Notes under the pieces: generated by a model | What the model was told of the DNA's origin: nothing | Databases searched by the model: none | Seen by the model: only the letters and a program-made list of their open reading frames with translations | Shown: positions 1 to 6,689 of the stretch, in pieces | How the letters are laid out: each line of letters begins with the position of its first letter | How positions within the stretch are numbered: position 1 is the stretch's first letter | Assembly: GCA_024404655.1 (NCBI GenBank) | Contig: JAKSPR010000085.1 | Span: forward strand, 1-9,905 | Length of the DNA stretch: 9,905 bases | Direction of reading: 5' to 3' | From: Clostridia bacterium | GTDB lineage: Bacteria; Bacillota; Clostridia; Oscillospirales; CAG-272 | Translations under genes and position numbers: made by a program

Positions 1-25
1 GCGCTATCTCATCGACAGCTTATTC

Positions 26-54
26 ATTATACCACATCATCTATGGTTTGTCAA
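26..54 (-). promoter_or_regulatory. Consensus sigma-A promoter firing leftward out of the window
   Basis: On the minus strand a perfect TTGACA (54-49) and a perfect TATAAT (31-26) are separated by 17 bp. Upstream of the -35, positions 55-90 are A/T tracts resembling an UP element. Transcription would start near position 19 and leave the window to the left, so the target gene is unseen. A full-consensus core with an A/T-rich upstream element suggests a strongly expressed gene. Confidence 0.85.
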
Positions 55-97
55 GAGGTTTTTCAAAAATATTTTAAAATTTTGATTTTCACAGTTC

Positions 98-128
98 ACA
101 CAAAATTCATCAACGATTCATTTTGTGT
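98..128. repeat. 9-bp inverted repeat, possible operator
   Basis: Arms ACACAAAAT (98-106) and ATTTTGTGT (120-128) are perfect reverse complements separated by 13 bp, giving 22 bp between arm centres, or about two helical turns. ATTCAT also repeats directly inside, at 105-110 and 116-121, 11 bp apart. The element lies between the divergent promoters, about 45 bp upstream of the leftward -35, where a dimeric regulator could bind. AT-rich DNA yields such repeats by chance fairly often. Confidence 0.4.
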
Positions 129-287
129 TTACCATTGCCTTTCTACTTATTTATTATATCACAGTATGTTCCGGATGTCAATACTCTTTTCCAAATTTTT
201 TTCAAATTTCTATTCACAGCATGTTGAAAACCGGATATTCAGCAAAAATCAGCAAAAACATGGAACAAATTCTGTCTTATATGCGTC

Positions 288-316
288 TTGACAATCAAAC
301 GGATTTATGTTACAGT
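288..316 (+). promoter_or_regulatory. Sigma-A promoter of the PHP gene
   Basis: TTGACA at 288-293 is followed after 17 bp by TACAGT at 311-316, which keeps the key TA...T positions of the -10. The predicted start near 323 gives a leader of about 50 nt before the ATG at 373. Confidence 0.75.
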
Positions 317-372
317 AATTCCATCCTGAAATGTGACAATACTCACAATCCATCCAAGAAAGGAAGTTTCCT

Positions 373-1680
373 ATGAAAAACGAGCTCTATCATTATCTGG
401 CTATCCCCTCGGTCTATCGCGTCGGTGTTCCGACGGACATCATCATCCGTCCTTTGGAATCAAAATACAACTTCTCCGACAGCGGAGACCTCAAAGTCGC
501 AGTTCTTCCCCTTTCCACACGGCATGATATGATCGAACGCATGGATGCCATCACAGTTCCGGCATCTGCCGTCAACGGTGAACTCCATTTTTCCTATACT
601 TTCCCGGCCGAAGACGAATACTACCTGCAGATGATCTGTGACGGCAAGAACATGGAAAGCCTTGCCGTATATGCGCTGGATGATGACCTTTATGAGCTGC
701 GTCCGCTCAAGGGCGACACGCACGTTCATTCCTGTCGTTCAGACGGCAAGGAAACTCCTGCAATCGTCGCAGCCAATTACCGTGCAGCCGGATTTGATTT
801 CATGGCGCTGACCGATCATCACAAATACGATCCCTCCATTGAAGCCATCGAAGCCTACCAGGGTATCCGCCTCGGCATGACCCAGATGCGGGGTGAAGAG
901 GTCCATTCCCCCGAGACTTATCTGCACATCGTTCACTTCGGCGGTAATTATTCCGTCAACAAGATTTTTGAAAATGACAAGGACAAGTTCCTGAAGGAAG
1001 TTGACGAAATCGACTGGGAGCTTGGTGACAAAATTCCGTTTACCGATGCCAGAGGCCGTTTCGTCTATGCATCCGCTGTATGGTGCGTAAGAGAGATCCG
1101 CAAAGCCGGCGGTATTGCGATCTTCCCGCATCCGTTCTGGATCTGGACCGTTTACAATGTTCCGACGGAGATGACCCGTCGGCTGATCCTTGACGACGTT
1201 TTCGATGCCTTTGAACTGATCGGCGGTCAGTCCGCTCACGAAAACAATTATCAGACCCAGTTCTATTATACTCTCAAGGATGAATACTGGGCAGAAAAAG
1301 GCAAGCCGCTGACCCTCCCCGTACTCGGCGCATCTGATTCCCACGGTACCGTCAACCGCGGATGGTTCAACCGCAAGTATTCTGTCGTCTTCGCAAAGAG
1401 CAGACAGCCCGAAGATATCCTTGACGCCATCAAAGACAGCAAGTCGGTTGCAGTTGAGGTGTATGAGGATTCCGAGAACTATAATGTCCACGGTAATTAC
1501 CGCCTGATGGCTTACGGACGGTTCCTCTGTGAAAACTACTTCCCGAGAACCCAGAAGCTGTGTGCTGTGGACGGAGCACTGATGCAGGAATACATCATGG
1601 GTTCCAAGGACGCAGGCAAACTGCTCGATGCACGTCACGACGTCACCGATAATTTCTATAACCTGTATTTCGGAAGATAA
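373..1680 (+). CDS. PHP-domain metal-dependent hydrolase family protein
   Basis: This 435-residue protein has a PHP (polymerase and histidinol phosphatase) domain, a fold that binds two or three metal ions and usually cleaves phosphoesters. Visible motifs are GDTHVHS (114-120; H117, H119), a following Asp (D124), TDHH (147-150), GEE (174-176), a His pair at 185 and 188, FPHP (251-254; H253) and SDSH (321-324; D322, H324). Together these are the expected metal ligands, so the site looks intact. The first ~110 residues form a separate, probably beta-rich domain before the catalytic core. There is no signal peptide or membrane segment, so it should be cytoplasmic. The start is fixed by AAAGGA at 359-364, 8 nt before the ATG. 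It is transcribed alone from the promoter at 288-316 and converges on the GH106-like gene. The substrate cannot be told from sequence: a sugar phosphate, nucleotide or other phosphoester is possible. Confidence 0.88.
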   Translation: MKNELYHYLAIPSVYRVGVPTDIIIRPLESKYNFSDSGDLKVAVLPLSTRHDMIERMDAITVPASAVNGELHFSYTFPAEDEYYLQMICDGKNMESLAVYALDDDLYELRPLKGDTHVHSCRSDGKETPAIVAANYRAAGFDFMALTDHHKYDPSIEAIEAYQGIRLGMTQMRGEEVHSPETYLHIVHFGGNYSVNKIFENDKDKFLKEVDEIDWELGDKIPFTDARGRFVYASAVWCVREIRKAGGIAIFPHPFWIWTVYNVPTEMTRRLILDDVFDAFELIGGQSAHENNYQTQFYYTLKDEYWAEKGKPLTLPVLGASDSHGTVNRGWFNRKYSVVFAKSRQPEDILDAIKDSKSVAVEVYEDSENYNVHGNYRLMAYGRFLCENYFPRTQKLCAVDGALMQEYIMGSKDAGKLLDARHDVTDNFYNLYFGR

Positions 1681-1695
1681 CAGCAGGACACAGAA

Positions 1696-1745
1696 AAGCG
1701 ATCCCGCTGCGGAGACAAAAACTCTGCAGCGGGATGTTTTCTTGT
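1696..1745. terminator. Bidirectional rho-independent terminator
   Basis: Arms 1701-1714 and 1722-1735 form a 14-bp stem with one G-T pair and a 7-nt loop of mostly A. On the plus strand it is followed by GTTTTCTT, and on the minus strand by CGCTTTTCT, so it can end both the PHP transcript and the converging hydrolase transcript. The whole gap between the two stop codons is only 76 bp. Confidence 0.9.
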
Positions 1746-1756
1746 GCTTTACAGTT

Positions 1757-4700
1757 TTACTGTTTCTTCATGAAGAAGACGATCGGCGCGGTGAGCATAC
1801 CCATATCGCGGAGACGGTATTCATCGGACCAGCGGTCAGAGGGATAATAGATGCCGCTGCCGTCGGAATCGGCGGAAATCGTAACGGTACCGAGGATATC
1901 CTTTCTGTCACCGGTACGCCAGAAACCGGGACCTGCCCACTTGTCTTCGAAGTTGGTGTTATGAACACCGCCGAAGCAGTTGAAGCGTGTACCGAGCAAT
2001 GTATAGGTGATCTCATGCTTTCCGGCCTTGACATCGGGGATCATCAGCGTATACGGTTCATAGACGATCATACCTGCACGCTCTCCGTCAAAGGAGACAG
2101 CAATGCCTGCGCCGCGGTAAGCACCGGCTTTGACCACAACGGTGCAGTCTTCGGGCACATCAATTTCGGTATGATAATCAATATTGCCGCCGTAGAACGG
2201 GAGACCCTGGGAAAGAATCGTGTGGAATGCGATCTTATCGCCGGGGGCAGTAATGGTCTTCTCACAGCCCGCTGCGCGAAGACCGAATTCGCCAAGCAGA
2301 TAGCACCATTCGGTGTTGGTCTGACGGCCGAAGGGCATTGTCACGATCAGTTCATTCTCGCCCTTCTTCAGAGCCGGCAGCGGCAGGGTCTTGATGGATG
2401 CATCGGTAAAGTAACCCGTGATATAGGGCTCCACCGGTTCCCCGTTAAAGACGATATCCAGGTCTTCCGCATCCTCGATGGCGAGGCTGATGCCGTCGCA
2501 GTCGATTTCGGAATTGATCACATAACGGAGGGTCAGGATATGTTCCGGCGTTTCCGGCTCAAATACCCACGGCTGCACGATATGTCCCTGACGGGGCGGC
2601 ATGCCGAGTGCGGCGCGGACCTTGTTGTCCAGACGCAGAATTTCATCTGCCGGGCGGAATTCTTCCTCATCATCCCACTTGTATTCTGCGGTATCCAGAA
2701 GCAGAACGTTTGGCTCGGTCAGATTGTAATCGACACGGCTGCGGAAGTTTGCAGCACCGATCTGCTGCAGAGTGATGCCGGGGACGCTGACGCTGGGCAG
2801 TGCCTGCGGGAGCAGCTTGATGAGCAGACTGTCGGAGGAGAAAATGGTGCGGCTGATGACAGTAAAGCCGTTCTCCGTGGTATAAGAAAGCGCTTCGGTA
2901 TTGCCGTTCAGCGTGTTATAGAGAACAGGGGTATATTCGCCCTTCACATACAGACGGATGCCCTGGGGCTTGGTGATGAAGTTGTTCTGATTGTCTCTGC
3001 TGTGCGCAATGAACAGCCACTTGCAGTCACTGTCCTCACGGAGCTGGTACAGAAGGTTATCCGTTCTGACACCGGTACCGATGCGGATGTCGATCAGACG
3101 GTCTTCTTCCAGAGCTTCGAGAATGGAGTTCTTATCAAAGTTTGCATGCTCGGAAGCATCATAGAGTGCTTTGACCTCATCGGTAGGAACTGCATCCAGA
3201 AGTGCGGGGCACTTGCCGACAAAGATCAGCTTGCCGCCCTTGGCGCGGAACTGTTTCAGAATTTCGAGGGTCGTGCGGCGCATGGTTTCCAGTTCGGGAA
3301 CCAGAATAGTGTCATATTCCATAACGCCGACAGGGAGCTTTGCACCAATTTCGCCGACCTGTTCCGGAAGAAGAGATTCACTGATGAAGTCGAAGTCCAC
3401 AAGACCGCCCAGCATCCAGTTGATAAGGGAGGAGAAATGTTCCTCCTGCTGTGCACGGATCGCTTCGGTCATAAACTTCGGGCCAAAGTGCAGCCAGTAG
3501 GATTCGACGGGATGAATGACGCCGACACGGACAACAGGCTTGCCGCGGGTCAGTGCGGTATTGACACGGGCAAAGTGATCCTCCACATAGGAGCATTCCT
3601 TATACCACGGAGACTGGTAACCGATGGCAGCGGGATAGTCACGCTTTGCCTCACCGTGCATGGATACCCAGAACAGATGAGGAACACGGACGGTAACGCC
3701 GAGGGCAGCCTGCCAGTCACCCTGGAACTTGTGACCGCGGAAATCGAAATCCCAGTCGGTAACACCGTAAAGCTCGGAAAGCATACCTTCTCTGCCGTAC
3801 TGGTGAACAGCAGACTGACACTGCTTTGCCGTGGAGAGTTCCACATGGTTGCAGAGCATATCAATACCGGGCAGACCGAACTTGCGGTAGGAACGCATTG
3901 CCTCACCCAGGGCAGAAGTCTGGGAAAGCAGAGTCGGCTCCTCCATCATGTGACCGGTCATCTTGATGTTGTGATCTTCGCACCACTGACCGCAGTTGTC
4001 GGCAAACGCTTCGGTGAAACGGTCGCAGACATGGTCGTGGTAATGGTAACGCGGAACGGAGATCTTTCCGTCCGGCAGTTCCCAGAACAGTTCCGGCAGA
4101 TGCGGGATCAGAGCATAACCGTACTTTGCTTCAAAGGTCGCCGGCAGATCGGGCGTCCAGGGAAGGGTAACATCGTTTTTGTCTGTTGCAAAGTTGAAGG
4201 TGCCTTTGCGGGAGAACTGCGGCTCATCCGTAAAGATAGCCGGGACAACGCCGTCGAACTCATCGCCGACAGCTTTTGCATAGCCTTCATGCGTAATGGA
4301 AATGAATTTGTCGATGGCCTCCTTGGAAAGCGTATCGACATAGGACTGACCGTTGTACCACGGATCATTTCCTGCTGTGGTCATATAAGCATACCACTTG
4401 GTGCCCTTTGCTTCATCCTCTGCGCCGATGATATCGCAGGAAGAAAGCATGCCGTCCGTGTCCAGAACGATATCAAAAACAGCAAGCAGATAGGGTGCCC
4501 CCTTGGTCAGTGCGTCTTCCAGAGTTCCTGCATTGTCGCGCTTCTTTACCGAGAAACACAGGCTGCGTGCACGGTAACGGTAATCCTTTGTTACAAGACC
4601 GCCTGCAGCGCCGGAGGGCCAGCGGTCCTCATCATACAGCCATGCAAGCATGTCTTCCTTCCTTGCTTTTTCAACACAGCCGCGGACCAGATCCATGAAT

Positions 4701-4912
4701 TCATCGGTCAGGTACGGTGTTCCCATACCGGTTCTGGAATGCATGTGGAAGCCGCCCATGCCCATTTCCTTCATGACGTCGATTTCACGATCCAGAAGTT
4801 CCTGGTCCAGTCTGCAGTTCCATGCCCAGAACGGTGTGCAGCGGTATTCGCTGGTGGGCTTCTCAAAAAGCTCTTTTGACAGCGTTTCCGCCTGATTCTT
4901 CTTATAAAGCAT
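1757..4912 (-). CDS. GH106-like glycoside hydrolase (alpha-L-rhamnosidase-related)
   Basis: This large protein (1051 residues) resembles the glycosyl hydrolases grouped with GH106, whose characterised members remove alpha-L-rhamnose from plant glycans. The N-terminal part (about 20-450) looks like a TIM-barrel core, with FWAWN near 28, GMGGFHMHSR (51-60), WLYDEDRWPSG (91-101), FTDEPQFS from 227, HMMEEP (321-326) and SELYG (379-383). Acidic residues E230, E324/E325 and E380 are the candidate catalytic groups. From about 460 (VRVGVIHPVESYW) comes a middle domain like those of beta-galactosidase-type enzymes, then C-terminal beta-sandwich segments, including one around residues 790-890 like a galactose-binding jelly roll. 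No signal peptide is present, so it probably acts inside the cell on imported oligosaccharides. GGAGG at 4921-4925, 8 nt from the ATG, fixes the start. It has its own promoter and terminator. Family placement is good; rhamnose specificity is only inferred from the family. Confidence 0.85.
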   Translation of the reverse strand: MLYKKNQAETLSKELFEKPTSEYRCTPFWAWNCRLDQELLDREIDVMKEMGMGGFHMHSRTGMGTPYLTDEFMDLVRGCVEKARKEDMLAWLYDEDRWPSGAAGGLVTKDYRYRARSLCFSVKKRDNAGTLEDALTKGAPYLLAVFDIVLDTDGMLSSCDIIGAEDEAKGTKWYAYMTTAGNDPWYNGQSYVDTLSKEAIDKFISITHEGYAKAVGDEFDGVVPAIFTDEPQFSRKGTFNFATDKNDVTLPWTPDLPATFEAKYGYALIPHLPELFWELPDGKISVPRYHYHDHVCDRFTEAFADNCGQWCEDHNIKMTGHMMEEPTLLSQTSALGEAMRSYRKFGLPGIDMLCNHVELSTAKQCQSAVHQYGREGMLSELYGVTDWDFDFRGHKFQGDWQAALGVTVRVPHLFWVSMHGEAKRDYPAAIGYQSPWYKECSYVEDHFARVNTALTRGKPVVRVGVIHPVESYWLHFGPKFMTEAIRAQQEEHFSSLINWMLGGLVDFDFISESLLPEQVGEIGAKLPVGVMEYDTILVPELETMRRTTLEILKQFRAKGGKLIFVGKCPALLDAVPTDEVKALYDASEHANFDKNSILEALEEDRLIDIRIGTGVRTDNLLYQLREDSDCKWLFIAHSRDNQNNFITKPQGIRLYVKGEYTPVLYNTLNGNTEALSYTTENGFTVISRTIFSSDSLLIKLLPQALPSVSVPGITLQQIGAANFRSRVDYNLTEPNVLLLDTAEYKWDDEEEFRPADEILRLDNKVRAALGMPPRQGHIVQPWVFEPETPEHILTLRYVINSEIDCDGISLAIEDAEDLDIVFNGEPVEPYITGYFTDASIKTLPLPALKKGENELIVTMPFGRQTNTEWCYLLGEFGLRAAGCEKTITAPGDKIAFHTILSQGLPFYGGNIDYHTEIDVPEDCTVVVKAGAYRGAGIAVSFDGERAGMIVYEPYTLMIPDVKAGKHEITYTLLGTRFNCFGGVHNTNFEDKWAGPGFWRTGDRKDILGTVTISADSDGSGIYYPSDRWSDEYRLRDMGMLTAPIVFFMKKQ

Positions 4913-4938
4913 GATATTGTCCTCCGTTTTCGGAAATT

Positions 4939-4962
4939 CCGGAGAATGGTATTCGTCTCCGG
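4939..4962 (-). promoter_or_regulatory. Hairpin in the hydrolase mRNA leader
   Basis: Perfect 7-bp arms CCGGAGA and TCTCCGG enclose a 10-nt loop. Given the predicted start near 4967, the hairpin sits within the first ~30 nt of the transcript and ends about 13 nt before the GGAGG ribosome binding site. A 5' hairpin of this kind commonly protects mRNA from decay; a regulatory role is possible but unproven. Confidence 0.55.
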
Positions 4963-4965
4963 GGA

Positions 4966-5003
4966 TTGTCTACATTATAGCAGATGAATCCGTTCTTGTC
5001 TAC
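4966..5003 (-). repeat. Direct repeats GTAGACAA across the hydrolase promoter
   Basis: TTGTCTAC occurs on the plus strand at 4966-4973 and 4996-5003, which reads GTAGACAA twice on the transcribed strand, 30 bp apart. One copy covers the -35 (TAGACA), and the other begins immediately after the -10 and covers the start site. The spacing is close to three helical turns, putting both copies on the same DNA face, so this may be a repressor operator. Confidence 0.5.
4974..5002 (-). promoter_or_regulatory. Sigma-A promoter of the GH106-like gene
   Basis: On the minus strand TAGACA (5002-4997) and TATAAT (4979-4974) are separated by exactly 17 bp. The -35 differs from consensus at one base. It lies just downstream of the ABC operon terminator, so the hydrolase is an independent transcription unit with a leader of about 55 nt. 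Confidence 0.85.
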
Positions 5004-5014
5004 AGTTTTTATAC

Positions 5015-5052
5015 AAAAAATAAAACTTCCCGGCAGAACTGTCAGGAAGTTT
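5015..5052 (-). terminator. Rho-independent terminator of the amino acid ABC operon
   Basis: Reading the minus strand, AAACTTCC (5052-5045) pairs with GGAAGTTT (5030-5023), followed by a T-rich tract to 5015. The stem starts 13 nt after the ATPase stop codon. It separates the transporter operon from the hydrolase promoter immediately downstream. Confidence 0.85.
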
Positions 5053-5065
5053 CGATTGGGATAAG

Positions 5066-5896
5066 TTACAGCACTTTGGATAAGAACTCAACGGTTCTCG
5101 GATTCTTGGGATGCTCAAAGAATTCTTCGGGTGTTCCCTGTTCGGAAATGATACCGTCGGAGATGAAGAACACACGGTCCGCAATCTCTCTTGCAAAGCC
5201 CATTTCATGGGTGACGATGATCATCGTCATGCCTGCATCGCCGACCTGACGGATGAGGTCAAGAACTTCGCCGACCATTTCGGGGTCAAGAGCAGATGTC
5301 GGTTCATCAAACAGCAGAACCTTCGGATTCATGGCAAGGGCACGGACGATGGCAATACGCTGTTTCTGACCGCCGGACAGGGTGGACGGATAGACGTTTG
5401 CTTTTTCTTCCAGACCGATGCGCTTTAAGAGCCGCATGGCGTTTTCTTTCGTTTCATCAACGATCTTCTGCTTGGTTTCCGTGATCTCACCCTTGTATTT
5501 TCCGAAGAACTTCGCAATTTTCTGTCTGCGGAGCCGCTTCATCCGGATGGAGACCGGAGCCAGCATGATGTTTTCAAGGACAGTCTTGTTTGAGAACAGA
5601 TTGAAGGACTGGAAGACCATGCCGATCTTCTCACGGTGAACGTTGATATCTACCTTCGGATCGGCAATATCAACACCGTCAAAGTAAATGGAGCCGCCCG
5701 TGGGATCTTCCATACAGTTGAGGCAGCGCAGGAATGTGGATTTACCGCCGCCGGAAGGACCGATAACGGCAATCTTTTCGCCCTCGTAGATGTTTTCCGT
5801 GATGCCGGTGAGCACGTGCAGCTTACCGAAGGACTTCTGCAGGTTCTCGATGCGGAGCACAGGCTCGCGGGTTTCGTTATTTGTGTACTCTGTCAC
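5066..5896 (-). CDS. Polar amino acid ABC transporter ATP-binding protein (GlnQ-type)
   Basis: This 276-residue protein is the cytoplasmic ATPase that powers amino acid import through the permease encoded just upstream. It shows Walker A GPSGGGKST (46-54), Q-loop Q96 in VFQSFNLF, signature LSGGQKQR (173-180), Walker B VLLFDEP (193-199), D-loop SALD (201-204) and the switch His H230 in VTHEMGFA, so it should be active. It is longer than the usual ~240 residues because of a ~10-residue N-terminal tail and a charged insert of roughly 20-25 residues around 117-150, in the helical domain after the Q-loop. The start is GTG at 5896, with GGAGG at 5911-5907, 10 nt upstream; no other start lies before the Walker A motif. 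It overlaps the permease gene by 20 bp, implying translational coupling. The exact substrate is unknown. Confidence 0.93.
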   Translation of the reverse strand: MTEYTNNETREPVLRIENLQKSFGKLHVLTGITENIYEGEKIAVIGPSGGGKSTFLRCLNCMEDPTGGSIYFDGVDIADPKVDINVHREKIGMVFQSFNLFSNKTVLENIMLAPVSIRMKRLRRQKIAKFFGKYKGEITETKQKIVDETKENAMRLLKRIGLEEKANVYPSTLSGGQKQRIAIVRALAMNPKVLLFDEPTSALDPEMVGEVLDLIRQVGDAGMTMIIVTHEMGFAREIADRVFFISDGIISEQGTPEEFFEHPKNPRTVEFLSKVL

Positions 5897-6599
5897 TGCG
5901 TCCGAGCCTCCGTTCCATCAGTTTGATAAGCCCGGTAATGACCAGGACAATGACGATATAGATCGCTGCCATGACCAGATACGGGACCATGAATTCGTAG
6001 TTATTGGTACCGATATAGCGGAATGCCACACAGATATCGGTTGCGCCGACGAAGCCGACGACGGATGTTTCCTTGATAAGGGCGATGAATTCATTGCCCA
6101 GGGTAGGAAGGATATTCTTGATTGCCTGGGGAATGACGATCTTCATCATGGTGGTGAAGAAGGAAAGACCGAGGGCACGGCCTGCCTCCATCTGACCGGG
6201 ATCGACGGACTGGATACCGCCGCGCATGATCTCGGAAATGTATGCACCGCTGTTGAGACCGAAGATGATCACACAGACATTGACAGCCGGCAGCTGGATA
6301 CCCATTGCCGGGAACAGAACATAATAACCGAGCAGCAGCTGAACGACGATCGGTGTACCGCGGAAGAAGGCAACGTAGATATTGCCGATGCGCTGCAGGA
6401 TACGGGTGATGCGCTTATGCGGTGGGATAACCTTGATCGCGGCAATGATGGTACCGATCACAATACCGATGATAAGTCCGAGTACTGCAACGATTGCCGT
6501 ATTTTTCAGGCCTTTGAGGACTTCTATATAGCCGCCCGCCTCGATGAACGTCCGCTGGAATACGCGCCATTTTTTCGGAAAGCTGGTAAAAAAGTTCAT
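5877..6599 (-). CDS. Polar amino acid ABC transporter permease (HisM/GlnP type)
   Basis: This integral membrane protein forms the import channel. From ATG at 6599 it is 240 residues. Hydrophobic segments lie near 33-57, 83-98, 104-123, 168-190 and 204-226, giving about five membrane helices. The family motif FRGTP is at 79-83, and the EAA loop that docks on the ATPase begins at EAGRALG (138-144) and continues through IVIPQAI. The open frame extends to a TTG at 6662, but that codon lies at the edge of a strong hairpin (6634-6660) and would add a basic, poorly conserved tail. The ATG at 6599 has AGGAA at 6614-6610, 10 nt away, and gives the normal family length, so I prefer it. The gene lies between the binding protein and the ATPase, in their shared operon. 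Confidence 0.92.
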   Translation of the reverse strand: MNFFTSFPKKWRVFQRTFIEAGGYIEVLKGLKNTAIVAVLGLIIGIVIGTIIAAIKVIPPHKRITRILQRIGNIYVAFFRGTPIVVQLLLGYYVLFPAMGIQLPAVNVCVIIFGLNSGAYISEIMRGGIQSVDPGQMEAGRALGLSFFTTMMKIVIPQAIKNILPTLGNEFIALIKETSVVGFVGATDICVAFRYIGTNNYEFMVPYLVMAAIYIVIVLVITGLIKLMERRLGRSDRVHK

Positions 6600-6633
6600 T
6601 TGATCAATATTCCTGTATCGTTTGAAAAGATGC

Positions 6634-6660
6634 GTCCCCCCGCTTTTGGGGCGAGGGGAC
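6634..6660 (-). promoter_or_regulatory. GC-rich intercistronic hairpin between binding protein and permease
   Basis: On the minus strand GTCCCCTCGC pairs with GCGGGGGGAC over 10 bp with one T-G pair and a 7-nt loop. It lies 30 nt after the binding-protein stop and 35 nt before the permease ATG. Only a short interrupted T-run (CATCTTTTC) follows, so it looks like a partial terminator or a 3' stabiliser that lets the binding protein be made in excess over the membrane components. Confidence 0.65.
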
Positions 6661-6689
6661 AACGTATGTAGCAGTTTGGGTTAAAGAAC

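Larger units (their letters stand above)
1..372. other. AT-rich divergent control region
   Basis: No convincing gene lies in this stretch. The short open frames here (43-291 and 125-376) overlap each other, lack a clear ribosome binding site and encode low-complexity peptides rich in F, S, Y and I, as expected of translated AT-rich DNA. The region holds a leftward promoter near its left edge, an inverted repeat at 98-128, a tandem 10-bp repeat TCAGCAAAAA at 239-258 and the rightward promoter of the PHP gene at 288-316. It therefore reads as the shared upstream region of two divergent transcription units. Confidence 0.7.

Noticed and set aside
739..1638. A 299-codon open frame antisense to the PHP gene
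   Set aside because: Again codon-on-codon antisense with no domain content; the sense frame holds all the PHP metal motifs.
1628..4879. A 1083-codon open frame antisense to the GH106-like gene
   Set aside because: It is in exact codon-on-codon register with the real gene, so it stays open only because that gene avoids TTA, CTA and TCA codons. The protein has no recognisable domain and it starts inside the PHP gene. The minus-strand gene has the promoter, ribosome binding site and family motifs.
6600..6662. N-terminal extension of the permease from a TTG at 6662
   Set aside because: The TTG is at the edge of a strong hairpin, the extension is basic and atypical, and the ATG at 6599 gives the standard family length with its own AGGAA site.
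5790..6671. A 293-codon plus-strand open frame over the permease
   Set aside because: Same register as the permease codons; the product is an Asp/His-rich mirror of hydrophobic codons, while the minus strand encodes a clear permease with FRGTP and EAA motifs.
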